A stretch of DNA of 64,000 nt from Oegoconia quadripuncta (lineage: Eukaryota > Arthropoda > Insecta > Lepidoptera > Autostichidae): NCBI GenBank assembly GCA_949316235.1, contig OX438749.1, positions 17,314,414 through 17,378,413 of the forward strand, given 5' to 3'. The position numbers were made by a program, and so were the translations under genes. Each line of letters begins with the position of its first letter. The first letter of the stretch is position 1. A model generated the notes under the pieces. It had not been told where the DNA came from. It was given only the letters and a program-made list of their open reading frames with translations, and ran no database searches. Positions 1 through 11,794 of this stretch are shown one piece after another.

Positions 1-1238
1 GGGCGCGGCGGCGATTTAGTTTGGGCAGGGGTGCGCCCAGCCGCAACGCGGTTCCTGCGAGGAGCCATCGGGCATCCGCGGTAATTCGCGGGGTGCCCAG
101 TGGCTCCGCACAAGACGCAGCTCGGCGGCTCGGTGCACTCCTCCCTAACTTTAGGGCGGGGGCAGTCGGTTGTGCCGTGGTCTCCGAGGCACTTGACGCA
201 CCTTGGAGTGGCAAAGCAATTACGGGCAGAGTGCCCGTAAAGCTGACATCGGTGGCATTGGCCCGGGGGGCCTTTGCGATTGGGGGGCTCTACGGTGAGG
301 CCGGAGAGGTTGCAAACAGTCTTCAGCTTGCTGGCGACTGATTTGCCTAAATGGGTCATGGGGAGAATGACCAGCACCATGTCGTATGGAGTTTTGGTGC
401 GGCCATTGTACATCCTGTGTACTTCGGAAGCGGGGAAGCCCTGCGCCTGGAGGTCCTCCAAGATATCCTTGGAGTCCAGCTCCTTTGGCACTCCGCGTAT
501 GACCGCGCGGAAGAGGCGTTCCGCCTCAAGGGCATACGTATGAAAGCCGATAGCTTCGGCTTTGAGGAGGGTCGTGAGGCGACGGTGTTCGTCGGAGGTA
601 GGTACCTCGACTTTGATACCCTGAGGGGTCGATCGGGCGTGGGTGAAGGCGATCTTCTTTTCATTAAGAAGAGCAGATAGACGGCCCCACTTGGCCTTAT
701 CCTGTACTATTACAGGGGGCGGGCGAGTGGAGCGGGCGGCCTGAGGGGCGGGGGGCGGGATGGCACTAGTGTCCATCGGCTCCGCTGAGGGCGGGGGGGT
801 GTTGGCCGCAGCGCTCTTTTTGGGAGGCTGCGCTGACGAAGAAGAGGAGGAGACAGCAGATTTGGCTATACGCCGCCTCTTTTGCCGCTTGGTCTTGGTG
901 ACCGGGATGAACTCGTCCTCATCCATGGAGGTGCAGTAAGAGTCCGAAAGGGATTCGTACGAATCGGTACAGTCGTTTTCATCTGAGGCTACGACGTCCT
1001 TGCTCGCGGGGGAGCTTGACGGTCCAGCCTCAGGGGATGAGGGGGTGTGCCTGAGGGGCGAGCGGTCGCGGGTGAGCCGTTTGGTATGCTCATCGGATTT
1101 GGCTATGCTTTTTTCAGCAGCCTCGAGTAGGTGGGCGAAGTGAGGAGACTCCTTGAGTTCGACACAGACGCGGGGGTGGTTTCGAAGAAGGTGGGTCATG
1201 ATGGACTTGACGGCGACCATCTCGAGTAGGTGGGACAT
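1..1238 (-). CDS. LINE ORF1 (gag-like nucleic-acid-binding protein), partial, jockey/X-element type
   Basis: An open frame of 412 codons reads leftward from an ATG at 1238-1236 to the window edge with no stop, so the C-terminus lies outside. The N-terminal half is polar, Ser/Pro-rich and acidic. Residues about 195-325 look like the gag domain of jockey-clade LINEs (residues include KVEVPTSDEHRRL and RAVIRGVPKEL). Three zinc knuckles follow: CX2CX4HX4C at residues 328-341 (CHRCQLYGHSARNC), CX2CX3HX4C at 347-359 and CX2CX4HX6C at 374-389. This triple knuckle is known from ORF1 of jockey-clade and R1-like LINEs, where it binds element RNA. The intact frame and GC-rich codons, unlike the AT-rich surroundings, suggest a young insertion. 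Reverse transcriptase (ORF2) would be expected further left, outside the window. Confidence 0.9.
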   Translation of the reverse strand, partial: MSHLLEMVAVKSIMTHLLRNHPRVCVELKESPHFAHLLEAAEKSIAKSDEHTKRLTRDRSPLRHTPSSPEAGPSSSPASKDVVASDENDCTDSYESLSDSYCTSMDEDEFIPVTKTKRQKRRRIAKSAVSSSSSSAQPPKKSAAANTPPPSAEPMDTSAIPPPAPQAARSTRPPPVIVQDKAKWGRLSALLNEKKIAFTHARSTPQGIKVEVPTSDEHRRLTTLLKAEAIGFHTYALEAERLFRAVIRGVPKELDSKDILEDLQAQGFPASEVHRMYNGRTKTPYDMVLVILPMTHLGKSVASKLKTVCNLSGLTVEPPNRKGPPGQCHRCQLYGHSARNCFATPRCVKCLGDHGTTDCPRPKVREECTEPPSCVLCGATGHPANYRGCPMAPRRNRVAAGRTPAQTKSPPR

Positions 1239-1555
1239 TTTGAAGGAAATCAAAAAGAGAGAGGGTGCGTGAAGCGCAAAGTGCGTGAAGCGCGGGGTCC
1301 GACAGGTGGGATTGCCCGCGGATGTGTAGGTACCCTCCCGGCCGGGTGAGGCGGGGAGGTTGAGTGACCTAGGTGGGCCCTAACACTCAGGTGTGTCGTG
1401 GTCCTCCGCCAATCTCAATGTGCGGAGGGTGTAAAGCCCTAGCAGCCCGAGGCGAGAGGGTAGCCGGCCGGGAGCGGTCCCGGCAGACGCCCAAACAACA
1501 CCACGAGGATAGGAGGGTGGGATGGGTGGTTGGTAGTTGTCCTCTCGGCTTTAAA
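1239..1555 (-). mobile_element. 5' untranslated region of the LINE at the left edge
   Basis: GC-rich sequence continues upstream of the ORF1 ATG to about 1555, where composition drops sharply to AT-rich host DNA. I take this break as the 5' end of the element. The target-site duplication cannot be judged because the 3' end is outside the window. Confidence 0.6.
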
Positions 1556-1762
1556 TAAGATCGAAACATGTCTATCTAACAACTTATGTAAGTACGTGGT
1601 GTTAATCTTCGTTTTTTCTAGCTTTACTAACATTAGGATGGATAACATGCAGTGATGTAAATGGAAATAAACTTTACTTACATACTTACCTTTTTTTCTT
1701 TTATTAATTACTTTAAGTTGTCAAAGCCTCTCAACAGCTACTGACTAGTTTATAAGATAACC

Positions 1763-1918
1763 GATATTGATGTCGATTCGGATGTATACCAATTAAACTA
1801 AACTAAAACCAGTTTTAAAGTAGTACTGTCCCTTTCTCCCTGGAACAGTAAGATGCAATGGCACCACTCCACAACTGGTTTTAGTTTAGTTGGTGTACAT
1901 CCGAATCGACACCAATGC
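1763..1918. mobile_element. Foldback MITE with ~45-bp terminal inverted repeats
   Basis: The left arm (from GATATTGATGTCGATTCGG) and the right arm read on the minus strand (from GGCATTGGTGTCGATTCGG) match for about 45 bases with a few differences, through a shared AACTAAAACCAGTT. The roughly 65-base centre has no coding potential. I saw no clear target duplication, so the class is open. Confidence 0.65.
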
Positions 1919-2379
1919 CCCTTTACAGCAGCTTCTATTTTTTATTTTACATAATTATTATTTGGCATAATATAATTGTTACAATTGTCAGCCATTGTCC
2001 CATTTACCAATGACGTGTCCAAGTGCTCCAATGATGCTTATGGAATTAAAGAATTATGAGTATGAGTACCAACGTATAAAAGAATGAAATGCTTTTCATG
2101 GGAGAATTTGCCAACGTTTTTGTGGGCAGTTTGGCTATCGCAGTTCTTTGTAAACCCCAAACCAATGAACTTACTGATTCGTTGATGATGATGACTGATG
2201 ATAATCAGTCGATGTTGGTATGCACGAGACGAATCGACGAATATGACACAAGGTGAGACAGGCTTGTCAACAACAAATCTTACCAAAATGAATATTAAAT
2301 TTCCAAGCAGAAATGTTAGGATTGTTTTGTTCTGGCTGTTTAAGATAGTTAGACCCAAAATAGGTTGGGGTTCTGTCCG

Positions 2380-2476
2380 GGTGAGCGCGCTTCCACCTTC
2401 GGCCTCATCGTCACTTAACAATAGGTGTGGTTCATTGAGGTTAAGCGCTAACATATTGTGCATAAAAAAACTTTAA
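2380..2476 (+). mobile_element. SINE family A, 3' end fragment
   Basis: It matches the 3' part of family A (GCGCTTCCACCTTCGGCCTC, then CACTTAACA, GTGCATAAAAAA) and ends in a short A tail. The tRNA-like head is missing. Confidence 0.65.
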
Positions 2477-5363
2477 AATTGTAAACAATAAAGACGTGAA
2501 ATATTACTTTACACTCAAAGCAGGTGGTACCTAGTAAATGATTCAAACAAGTATTTTTAAGAACTGACGACTTACACCATTATGTGCAATTATTCATACA
2601 CACACCTACATTGTAATTCCACAATCGCAATTAAAAAGCAAAACATATGCTTTATTAAATAAAACAAGACATAAAAACTGTATGCATAATGAAGCAGCTT
2701 TATAAACTGGTTGGAACATTTCCATTAGCTGCCGGCCGAAGTGCGAAATAATGAAATAATTACATTCTATCAACTAACAACACCGTGCCTTTAAATAACA
2801 CAACATTCGATTAATTCACGCCAAAAATAACTACCTCACCTTCCAAATGAATAAATATTAAGAGAAATTCTTTTATTATTTATTTCGAAATGTTCGTTAT
2901 TAAAAAAGACAACGAGCCCACGGCGTGTAAGTGTGAAAGAGATAAACGTCGCGCAAAATAATCTCGCAAGGCTAAAACATGGTTTCGGGCAGTGTCAAAT
3001 ATAATTTTCTGTTAAAACAGGACGGTGTTATGTACGAATTCGTTGGAAAGAATGGGTTGGGTGATATGAAAGATGGCCGTGGACACGTAAATTTGCATTT
3101 TATCTTTATAGATCTTGTTGTTAATTGAGAGGAGTGCGAATGTGTAGCGAGCATGTTAATTACCGATTGATTGATGATTGCCCGCTACCGGCCATTATTT
3201 CTGATACAATCGTTACGGAATATCCGACATGAGGTAAAGTTAAGACGGCTTTTCATATTTTGATATTACAAGTTATTGTAATGGAGTTAAAATGAAACAT
3301 ATGTAGATACACATATACATGGCCTTAAAGGAAAACACAGTTGTCAGTGTGATATAGGGTAGTTGATAAAAAATATGAAATATACATAGACTTTTATTAC
3401 TATGGACCGGGTCGTTAAAACAATCAAAATGGCGTCAACTCATCGTCATTGTATATTATTTGCCCAGTTGTGTGGTGAATACTTGTCAGAAAAATTATGA
3501 CAGAAAAGTAACAAAGAAACGGAGTACATATGTTAAGGAATAACAAATCCCACGTCTTCACACACACACTTATAATATAAATATAATTGATATTTAGGTA
3601 TTTTTAAATTGTTAAATTTACATAGTGGATTGTGATATACCTACAATAGCAACCGTGTATTTTTTTGTCGGTTTGTCCTTTTTAAATTATGAGTTGTTTC
3701 GTTAGGCTTTTTTTTATCAAAGAAATAAGGTTATAATTATGTTATGTTATTAGGTCTATAATAAGTTAAAATTCTAATTCTCCTCTCCGAAATCCTGATT
3801 TTTTAGTAACCAATGTTTGTCATGTTTAAGTATACCTATTACATATCAAAGCACTTACAAAATCAAATTATTGATTTGGTATACTGTAGAAATAATAATC
3901 ACTGATATGTCTCCATATATTAATAATATGAATATATTATCTGTATCCATTAGCCGACAACTCAATAGTCGGTTCACATAAAACATCCACGAACCACACT
4001 GTAAACTAAGCTAACAATGGAGACAACAGTCTCTATGTCAATACAATACGCTCTGATGCAACGACATTTATAGATTTGTTTCAATTTATCTAATAATGCC
4101 CTATTTTAGATCAGTCTGACCTGTGGTGCTTCCGTTCCGATGACTCTTGTACAATTGCATGCCCTTTGATTCAACTCATTCATTCACTCGCCAATTCATT
4201 GATCATTTATTCAGTCCTAAACGAAAGTTTAAAGTCGATAAACAATTTATCAGTTGCAGAGTTATTGCGTTGTGCCGCTTATTCAATCAAAAATTTGTAT
4301 TCGGAATTAATTGGTTGAGGGATGATAATACGTTATTTAATGTTAGTTTATTCTCAGAACAAGAAATACCTAATTTTCCATTACTATCAGTTGTGACACT
4401 AGGTTTAATCGTTGTGCAATAAAGGAACCTCAATTATCTGACCTCAAACTTCCGTAATCTCGAGCTAGAATTAAACAGAACCTCAGACCAAGAGCTCGGA
4501 ACCTCAGAAAAGGTAGAAAATATCTTGTTGGTTTTGTTACTGCGACTATAGCCAGTATAGTTAGTTAATTGAGGTCTTCTATCTTTTCCTAAGCAACCGA
4601 GACACCACAAAATAGACAGAGTCATAATAAAGTTATTGACAAAGCTGCTTGCTGGGCAAACATGGTGGAAACTATAAAGGTGGTTGATAAACTTGCCCCA
4701 AATCAAACCATGTATAGGTAATGCGATGGTAATCGAATTCGCGACTAGATAATAAGATAGGGAACCATAATTACAGAAATGGTGTTAAGTGTCACATCTT
4801 ATCTCAAAGACCATCAACACACAACACAAATGATAGTTTAAGCACAATTTCCCTTGATTATCGGAGTAGGTACGTTGCTCATGTGTTGAACAGAGTAAAT
4901 TTATGATTACCCTGCTATAAGAATGATTTCTCAATGTATTTATTAAGTAAAGACAAGGTCATTAAGGTTTAATAATGTCAGACGATAATTGAGTTATCAC
5001 GATGAAAGGCTGAATGTACATTGGAAGCTATTTAAATGCTTATAGCACTTGATGCGATTAAAATCAGTTAGGAATATAGAGATCAAGAAAATATAATCAT
5101 TTCGGTTGCTAAAGTTTAGGAAGAAGGTTAACTTCTTACTTAACCTTCTCCATGGCTTAATTTACATACTATACCGTTTAGAAAACGGAAGTCTCGGGTT
5201 TTATTCCCACTGATGTATATGTTCAGTACTCGGTGAATGTAGGGCGTTTGCAATGGCCGCCTACGTCTGCCGACAAGCACCAATGTTGATAGCATTGATG
5301 TATTTCGGTTGTTTGAGATAAGGTAGCCAGTTCCAGTATAGCTTTTAACACAGTTTTTTGTTG
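2477..5363. other. AT-rich non-coding stretch, no feature recognised
   Basis: No credible exon, RNA gene or clear repeat was seen. The short open frames here lack codon bias and family motifs. A local direct repetition of GAACCTCAGA-like words occurs around 4426-4510. Confidence 0.5.
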
Positions 5364-5535
5364 TTTTTTTTTTTTTATGCACGACGGGTTCGTACTTGTC
5401 CTCAATCACACTTGATGTTAAGTGAAGATGAGGTCGAAGGTAGAAGCGTACTGACCCGGAAACCCCAACACATTTAGAGAACTGGCTATCTTATCTCTGA
5501 CAACCGGAACACAACAATGCTATTAACATTGCTGC
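5364..5535 (-). mobile_element. SINE family A, 5'-truncated
   Basis: A T run (the A tail on the other strand) is followed by ATGCACGACGGGTTCGTACT and the family A body through ACAACAATGCTATTAACATT. It stops before the tRNA-like head. It closely matches the copy at 10261. Confidence 0.8.
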
Positions 5536-6530
5536 ATGTATCTCGATGATATAGTCTTTCGATGCATTTTTTTATCGTTAATTAAACTAGGGGATAGGTT
5601 CTTAACCACGTTTGTTAGAAATCAGTTAAGCAGTTCCAAAGACATTTAGCTTTTAACACAGTTGGTTTGGTTTATCTGGATGTATAACCGCTTGTTTTCT
5701 GGGAGTTTTCTGAATTACCTAATTTTCAACTTTTACATTGGCATTTTTAGCAAGTATAGTTTTCTCGTATCTTTATTTTTCACCTCACATGCTGCTGGAC
5801 TTAGGAGCCACGCTATCGCCAATCGCCACGCTGGGCAGGTGGGTTGGCGATGACAGATTTTTTGGGAGTTTCGATGCTGTTATTTTCAATCTCTTCGTCG
5901 TCTCTAATACAATAATTTCATAGCAACAAAATATCAACAGATGTGCGCAATCCTTAAGAGAAAACATGCGCGCGCGTCTGGCAACGGTCATCAATCAATT
6001 CGCGGAACACTTTGAATCATCAGCTAGTAATTTCTTCCTCACAAATAATAATAATGATATTGAAACTGTACTTACTGCGTAATTTGTCGATTGTGAGCTC
6101 TATTTTTTTTATTCGTTGCTTCAAATTGATGGAGAGCCGAGGGTATTAACTCTCTTCTAATTTGGTTGATTGATCAAATGGAAGAAGTGCAACCAATTCA
6201 TTAATATTCGATTTCCATCGTCTAGTTTTCATCTGTTATTTTATAATATTATTATTTATTAGAAATTCTTACCGACTGTTGAATCATTATTACAAATTGT
6301 AAGGAACAGTTTTATTAATAATTTTGTTTTGAAATATAAGTAACAACAAGATAGATCAATGAAATACAGACAACATGGTTTGTATTGTTGCGTTCTTTAA
6401 TGAGGCGAAAATTATTTTGTTATATAAAATTAGGTATACCTTACATCGTGTACCTACAATCGGGGCAGGTTACATTTTGGGTAGACAGTTTTTAGTTGAC
6501 AACGAGGAACTGAACATGATATTATCCAGG
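5536..6530. other. Non-coding stretch, no feature recognised
   Basis: AT-rich DNA with a fragment near 5640-5770 resembling the dispersed 'cacagtttggttt' repeat that recurs near 23220 and 56730. No coding exon is supported. Confidence 0.45.
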
Positions 6531-6532
6531 TA

Positions 6533-6830
6533 TACAGGGTGAATTTGAATTCGTGTAATTCCCATTAACTGGTGACTCCACTCTTGATTACGAACAACTT
6601 TCCCCAAGGAACCATAGTCGCATTCGATCAAAAAATTTTCTTTTTTCCATACAAAGTAAACCATTCTGAAACCACCTTTTGTATGGAAGTCCAATAATTT
6701 TTGTCGACTACGGTTCCTAGTGGAAAGTTGTTCGTAATCAGGAGTGGAGTCACCAGCTTAAATTATTGGACTTCCATACTAAACATGATTTCAGAATGGT
6801 TTACTTTGTATGGGTAATCGAAAAGTTTTT
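6533..6830 (-). mobile_element. TA-type MITE, relative of the 17789 element
   Basis: It starts with TACAGGGTGAATTTGAATTC, identical to the right end of the 17789-18180 element read on the other strand. It shares internal blocks such as GGACTTCCATAC and GGAGTCACCAG. An internal inverted repeat (GTATGGAAGTCCAATAATTT near 6680 against its reverse near 6760) gives it a foldback structure. The right terminus is eroded. Confidence 0.7.
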
Positions 6831-7317
6831 GATCATTCAAATACGTTTAGCTCTCTTGAATTCTTCTCAAGCCTTTGAAAGTGTAAAAAAAATGGGAAAA
6901 TAATGATCGACTCTTTTTAAACTAAAGTTTAGAAATACGCTCAATAAAAATGCGCCTCGTTAATAAAAACCATGGAGCTAACTCGAACAATATTTTTTAA
7001 TTTAAAACTCTAACAATATAAAACTTTACTTAAATAGGAATTGTAAAGTGGAATGTCAGTCATTCGGACATAACACCGCGATTCGATACGGACAAATAAA
7101 TTTTAAATCAATTTGTAGAATTGTGGCAAGACGTGGTTCCTTTGTGATAGTGTGCAGGTGACCAAGAGTTTAGTTATTTTAAAGACATCTAGTAAACTTA
7201 ATAGCGTGAAGCTGCCCGTCACCAACAGTCAGTACCACCATCCAAACCGAGTACTAAACCGTACCGTACCAGCCCGTAAACTGCGTATTTTGAAAGTTCC
7301 TTAATAGAACCACTTTT

Positions 7318-7381
7318 GCTTTTGATTAGCGAAGTTAAGCAAAGTCAGTCTATGTGGCACGGTAGTGCTTCGGAGATAAGT
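7318..7381 (+). pseudogene. Diverged 5S rRNA-like fragment
   Basis: GATTAGCGAAGTTAAGCAAAG resembles the 5S internal promoter A-box region, and a weaker match to the GGTTAGTACTTGGATG segment follows (GGTAGTGCTTCGGAGA). It is much more diverged than the copy at 32403. It may be a pseudogene or the head of a 5S-derived SINE. Confidence 0.4.
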
Positions 7382-7513
7382 AGTCGGTTTCATTTTTAAC
7401 TGAAGACAATCATTACGTCAAATCGGTGACTTACAGGGGCGACTTGAAAACACTGTTAGGTGGCCAATATCTGACTCCACCAATCCGCACTGGGCCCACA
7501 TGCATTGTCGATT

Positions 7514-7786
7514 ATAAATAATAGAAATAAATAAATAAATACCTTTGCACATACACACAGCGCCATCTAGTTCCACACTAAGCAACTAGGCTTGTATTAT
7601 CGATACCAGATGGTTGATAAACTACACAAATACATTTTTTTTTGTAAATAAATTACATAAATAAATGAAAAACATCCATAACTCGGGATCACATGTCTGT
7701 ATTCACCATACAAACATACGTCCCTAGCGGGATTCGATTTGGGTATAGCAGCAGAGTTTCTAACCACTACACCAAACAGGTCGTCA
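7514..7786 (-). mobile_element. SINE family B, near full length, head deleted at the B box
   Basis: It contains the family B body (GCGCCATCTAGTTCCACACT, ACCAGATGGTTGAT, CATCCATAACTCGGGA) and a tRNA-like head at the right (minus orientation, GACGACCTGTTTGGTGTAGTG). A short deletion removes the part of the B box that other copies keep as GGTTCGAATCC. Confidence 0.85.
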
Positions 7787-8998
7787 ATATAGATCCCAAA
7801 GAGAGGAGGCTGTGCCACAATTGTGGACGTAAGGCTGATGATGAGACGAACTCGTGGGTAACAGTTAGTGTCAAATTAAATGACGTTCTATAATATATAT
7901 TGCTTTGCAGACACTCTACTGTCAAGGACATAGTCCTCGCCGCAGGCCCCCTAGTGCGCAGGATCACTCCACAGGACACCGATCGACTCGCGCGCACATA
8001 ATTAATACTTTTCGACACCAAGCCCAATGACGTAGGACTAAATACGTGGGATTCATATACCCCTCGGGGATTCGGTTAAGTGGGTTAATTCTTGTCTTAA
8101 TGAGCCGATTTTTCATTGGTCTATGATCAATGAACAATTTGATCGAAGTTATTTTTTACGGTGTTTTTTAATACATAAATTGATTCTCAAGACTTTATGG
8201 TAAGTATTAGTAGTGGTTGTAAATGGGGTAGCAAACTAATTACAGATGGTGTCACTGCTAAGTATATTTCTCACCGACTTTCAAAAAGGAATCATCAATT
8301 CGATTCTATTTTTAATTTATCTTTTATATTATATTCCGCGTTATCTCCAACATTTGTGAAGAGATAGTTACTATTTTGTTAAAAAAAGGTACATTAGAAG
8401 GTTGGTTGTATAGAAATTTGGTACAAAAATGTGAAGATGCCCTCCGAAGATCGCAATAATATTGAAGTCTATTATTTTGCTAATTTTTGGCCAATTTATT
8501 ATGTTTATAGTATTATCGAATTAGGGACATTTTTGATGTCAACGGGGGAGGTAAGTGAGGAACATCGTAAATCCGCCAAGCATTATTTAGTTGAAAAAAG
8601 TTAGGACTCATTTGGAAACTCTTAGTAGTCTGTATTCAAAAGATTTTATTTCATTAAAAATATCACTAGAAAAAGAAAAGAACGTGGAAAAAACTCAAGG
8701 GTTGCTCTTTTTAAGTACGTCTGGTTACAATTTGTGTTTCGACAATACAACGAGAAATATTTTCCATAATTAGAGTATGAACATGGCCGAGCGGCCTAAT
8801 ATGTCCATGCTTGCTTATCATCTCTAAACAATCAGACATTTTGTAATAGCTTTTGTAAATAATTTTTAGTTTATGATAGTTTTAATTTATTTAAAAGCAA
8901 ATTTAAGAATGTCTACTGGAACTTTATTATATAAAAGTGTATACATTGCTCCTAAAATGACTTAGTGACTTTATACGAGTATGTTAACGACTAGGTAA
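7787..8998. other. Non-coding stretch, no feature recognised
   Basis: The 7900-8090 part is somewhat GC-richer. The rest is AT-rich. No exon or repeat family was recognised. Confidence 0.4.
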
Positions 8999-9229
8999 CA
9001 GCCGTTGTACCACGTGAAAATTTTTGCATTCGATCGATAACAATTTGCCGTTTAGCTCGCTTGTGCTCGATCGCTCAACTTGGAACCACGTAAGCGTTCT
9101 GGAAGTAAGGATAAGAAGAGAAACATCTAATATATAGACGCATCGAGCTATCGTAATTTACCTCTAGGGCGCTTACGTGGTGCCAAATTTTGCGATCGAA
9201 CGCACTATTTTTATGTGATACGACGGTAG
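8999..9229. mobile_element. Foldback element with nested inverted repeats
   Basis: Outer arms lie at 9001-9036 and 9193-9227 (GCCGTTGTACCACGTG against ACCGTCGTATCACATA, both running to CGATCG). Inner arms at 9068-9104 and 9162-9198 share ACCACGTAAGCG. The single right-hand CGATCG belongs to both pairings. There is no coding capacity. It could be a MITE or a structured regulatory element. Confidence 0.65.
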
Positions 9230-10260
9230 AACAGCAAGTTTATTTTATATCTAGCATTTAATTACATTATATTTATAAATATAATAAAGAGAGGAAATCA
9301 AACATTTTTCTAAAGGACAAATTAATTGTGAATAAGCGAGATAACTTTGGTTAAATATAATTTATAGCGGTGTCATAGTGCAAGACTCCTAAAAATTTTG
9401 TGGATCGGTCGCATATTTCGCTGGCAACCCAGAAAAAATCTCATAATTTCAATATCTGCATAAAATTCTATCTTATACGTATAGATACTAATCGTTTTAC
9501 AATCCATTTAAAAAATTTTAACATGATGTTTTTGATCATTTAAATTACAAATGTCTGTAATTCGAATCTCAAAAATAAATAGACACTGTAGAGAGAGGTA
9601 GGTAATACAGGTAAACAAATTAAGACAGCTATTTTGGCAGTTTTATAAATACTATAGCAGTACAAAATATCATTCGATAACCCAGAAAAATAACCAGTGA
9701 AAATAACCAGAAAGAACAAACGAAAGAGACGACAATCGCCTGATCATTTGTAGCTCCTCTAACTGCATCACTTACTGAACACAAAAGGAAGACCCAAAGC
9801 ACAATTTACACTAAGACGGGAATGCACCACCATGACCGTGGTGTCATCAAGCACCTGATGCACCTCGTAAGAAAACTACAACCGATCCATTTACATGGAA
9901 ACGTTAGGAATGTGCGTACCGAATCGGTATCCGTGTCTACCGATAAAATAGAAATCGATAAAAAAACAGTCCAACGGAAATGATCGCACCACGACGAATG
10001 AGAACAGCTCCAGAAATTGAATAAGTAGATACGATATCACCAAACTTGGAATTGAAAGACGATTGAGTGAAAAAAAAGCGATCGATTTACTGCTTCGGTT
10101 CGTTCAGATTTCTAGTTGATGGAAGTGCGTGGTAGTGATGTGTCGTTCATCGACATTACTACAATTATCGCAACGATAAAGATTTCATATTTTTACTGTT
10201 GCATAAATAGCATACATATAAGATATATAAGTTCAACAAAAAGAAACTCATTATTATTAT
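9230..10260. other. Non-coding stretch, no feature recognised
   Basis: AT-rich DNA. A moderately GC-rich patch at about 9760-9990 looks like eroded transposon sequence, but I cannot assign it. Confidence 0.4.
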
Positions 10261-10591
10261 TTTTTTTTATGCACGACGGGTTCGTACTTGACCTCAATCA
10301 CACCTGATGTTAAGTGAAGATGAGGTCGAAGGTGGAAGCGTACTGACCCGGAAACCCCAACACATTTGGGAACTGGCTATCTTATCTCTGACAACCGGAA
10401 TACAACAATGCTATTAACATTGCTGCTTGGCGGCAGATTTAGACAAGATGGTGGTAGCTGGCCAGGCGGATATTTAAAATGCCCTACCACCAACCAAAAC
10501 GAGTACTAAACATGTACCCCGCTGGGGATCGAACCCGCGACCTCCGATTCGTAAACCCAATGTTGTTTACATTGAGCCACTGAGGTGGTTT
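10261..10591 (-). mobile_element. SINE family A, full-length reference copy
   Basis: This is the most complete family A copy here. Read on the minus strand it starts with a tRNA-like head carrying an A box (TGGCTCAATG, 10570-10579) and a B box (GGTTCGATCCC, near 10526-10535). A conserved body and the tail TTAACATCAGGTGTGATTGA, then GTGCATAAAAAAAA, follow. A tRNA-derived SINE is transcribed by RNA polymerase III from these boxes and moved by a LINE in trans. Confidence 0.9.
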
Positions 10592-10754
10592 AATTAAAAA
10601 ATTAAATTAAATTAATTAAAAACACATCGCAAAATAAAAAGTTTTTACCTACTACCTTTTCAGTCTGCGTAATTGTCGTTACCAGGTAGATCGATATAAA
10701 ATATCGATATCGAACAGAAACACCATCACCGTCATATTTAGAACAGTGGAGAAT

Positions 10755-10940
10755 GACATTTGGAAACGGTAGCCGGGCTCGCAGCGGGGGGCGGTGCTTC
10801 GTCCGCCATTTTTATTTTTATTATTTTTTTACCCTTGTTTATCCAGTTCGGGGCGTCGCGGCTCACTGGCTGGAGCAATCAATAAAATGCTGTGACCGTA
10901 AAACCACGCCGGAATTAAATACGGCCGGCCATTTAAGGTA
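10755..10940. promoter_or_regulatory. GC-rich islet, candidate conserved non-coding element
   Basis: A patch containing GGCTCGCAGCGGGGGGCGG, TTCGGGGCGTCGCGGCTCAC and ACCACGCCGG stands out in AT-rich DNA and matches no repeat in the window. Open frames across it show no family. Enhancer function is inference only. Confidence 0.3.
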
Positions 10941-11474
10941 CTACATTCAAATCGAAATGTACAAGCCTAGCACTTTACTCTATAACAATAACGTCTACAA
11001 TGGTTTAAACTCGTACCTTTGAAGTGTACCTTAACGTCACGGTCCATAGGGTTTAATGGCGTAATTAAAATTTAGATAAAAAACACTGTCAATAAACTCT
11101 ATCTCGAAATAGCTTAAGTAGGGGTCAAGTTAGCGAATTAAAAAGTTTTACAATTTCTAAGATTTATTTCGTTATTATTTACTGCTTACCTTCAACTCGA
11201 GTAATAAACATCTACAATTAAGATATTTATTGAGCTATTACTTACAAGTTACAACTATAGATAGCATCATAGCGCAGTGCCATGATCTCTTAAGCCTGTA
11301 CATATCGCCTGTCAAAGTGATGATTGACACAAAATCGCGACAAGAAAGCTATCAGGGGGAAGATTGAACCAATTTGTACCAAATAATATGAGACTAGTAT
11401 TACAGAAATACAATACAAAAAAAAAATTTTGTCGGGTTTTATGCGAGTGATCTTGCATTTTTTTTAAGCTTCCT

Positions 11475-11794
11475 CCATCATCATCAGCCCGTAAACATCC
11501 ATCCATCCCATGCAGGGATATATGCCTTCCCTCGTATATGAAGGAGTATGGGCCATAGTCCACCACGCTGGTCAATGCGGGTTGGGGACTTCACATGCCT
11601 TTGAATTTTTATTTCTCAGGCATGTAGGTATCCTCACGATGTTTTCCTTCACCGTTTAAGAGAGCCGTCGGATAAATGCATATCCGTAATTAAATTAAAT
11701 TTAAAAACTCATTGGCATATTGCCTGCCTCGGAGTCGGACCCAGGCCTCCTAAATTATGGAGCCCGCGTCTTAACCGCTGAGTCACCGGCGCTC
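11475..11794 (-). mobile_element. SINE family D, near full length
   Basis: The body contains GGGCCATAGTCCACCACGCT and ATCCTCACGATGTTTTCCTT. The minus-strand head has an A-box-like TGACTCAGCGGTTAAG and a B-box-like GGTCCGACTCC. Two other copies lie at 30968 and 37397. Confidence 0.8.

Noticed and set aside
2038..2463. 141-codon minus-strand frame as a gene
   Set aside because: It crosses a SINE A fragment and shows no domain or codon bias.
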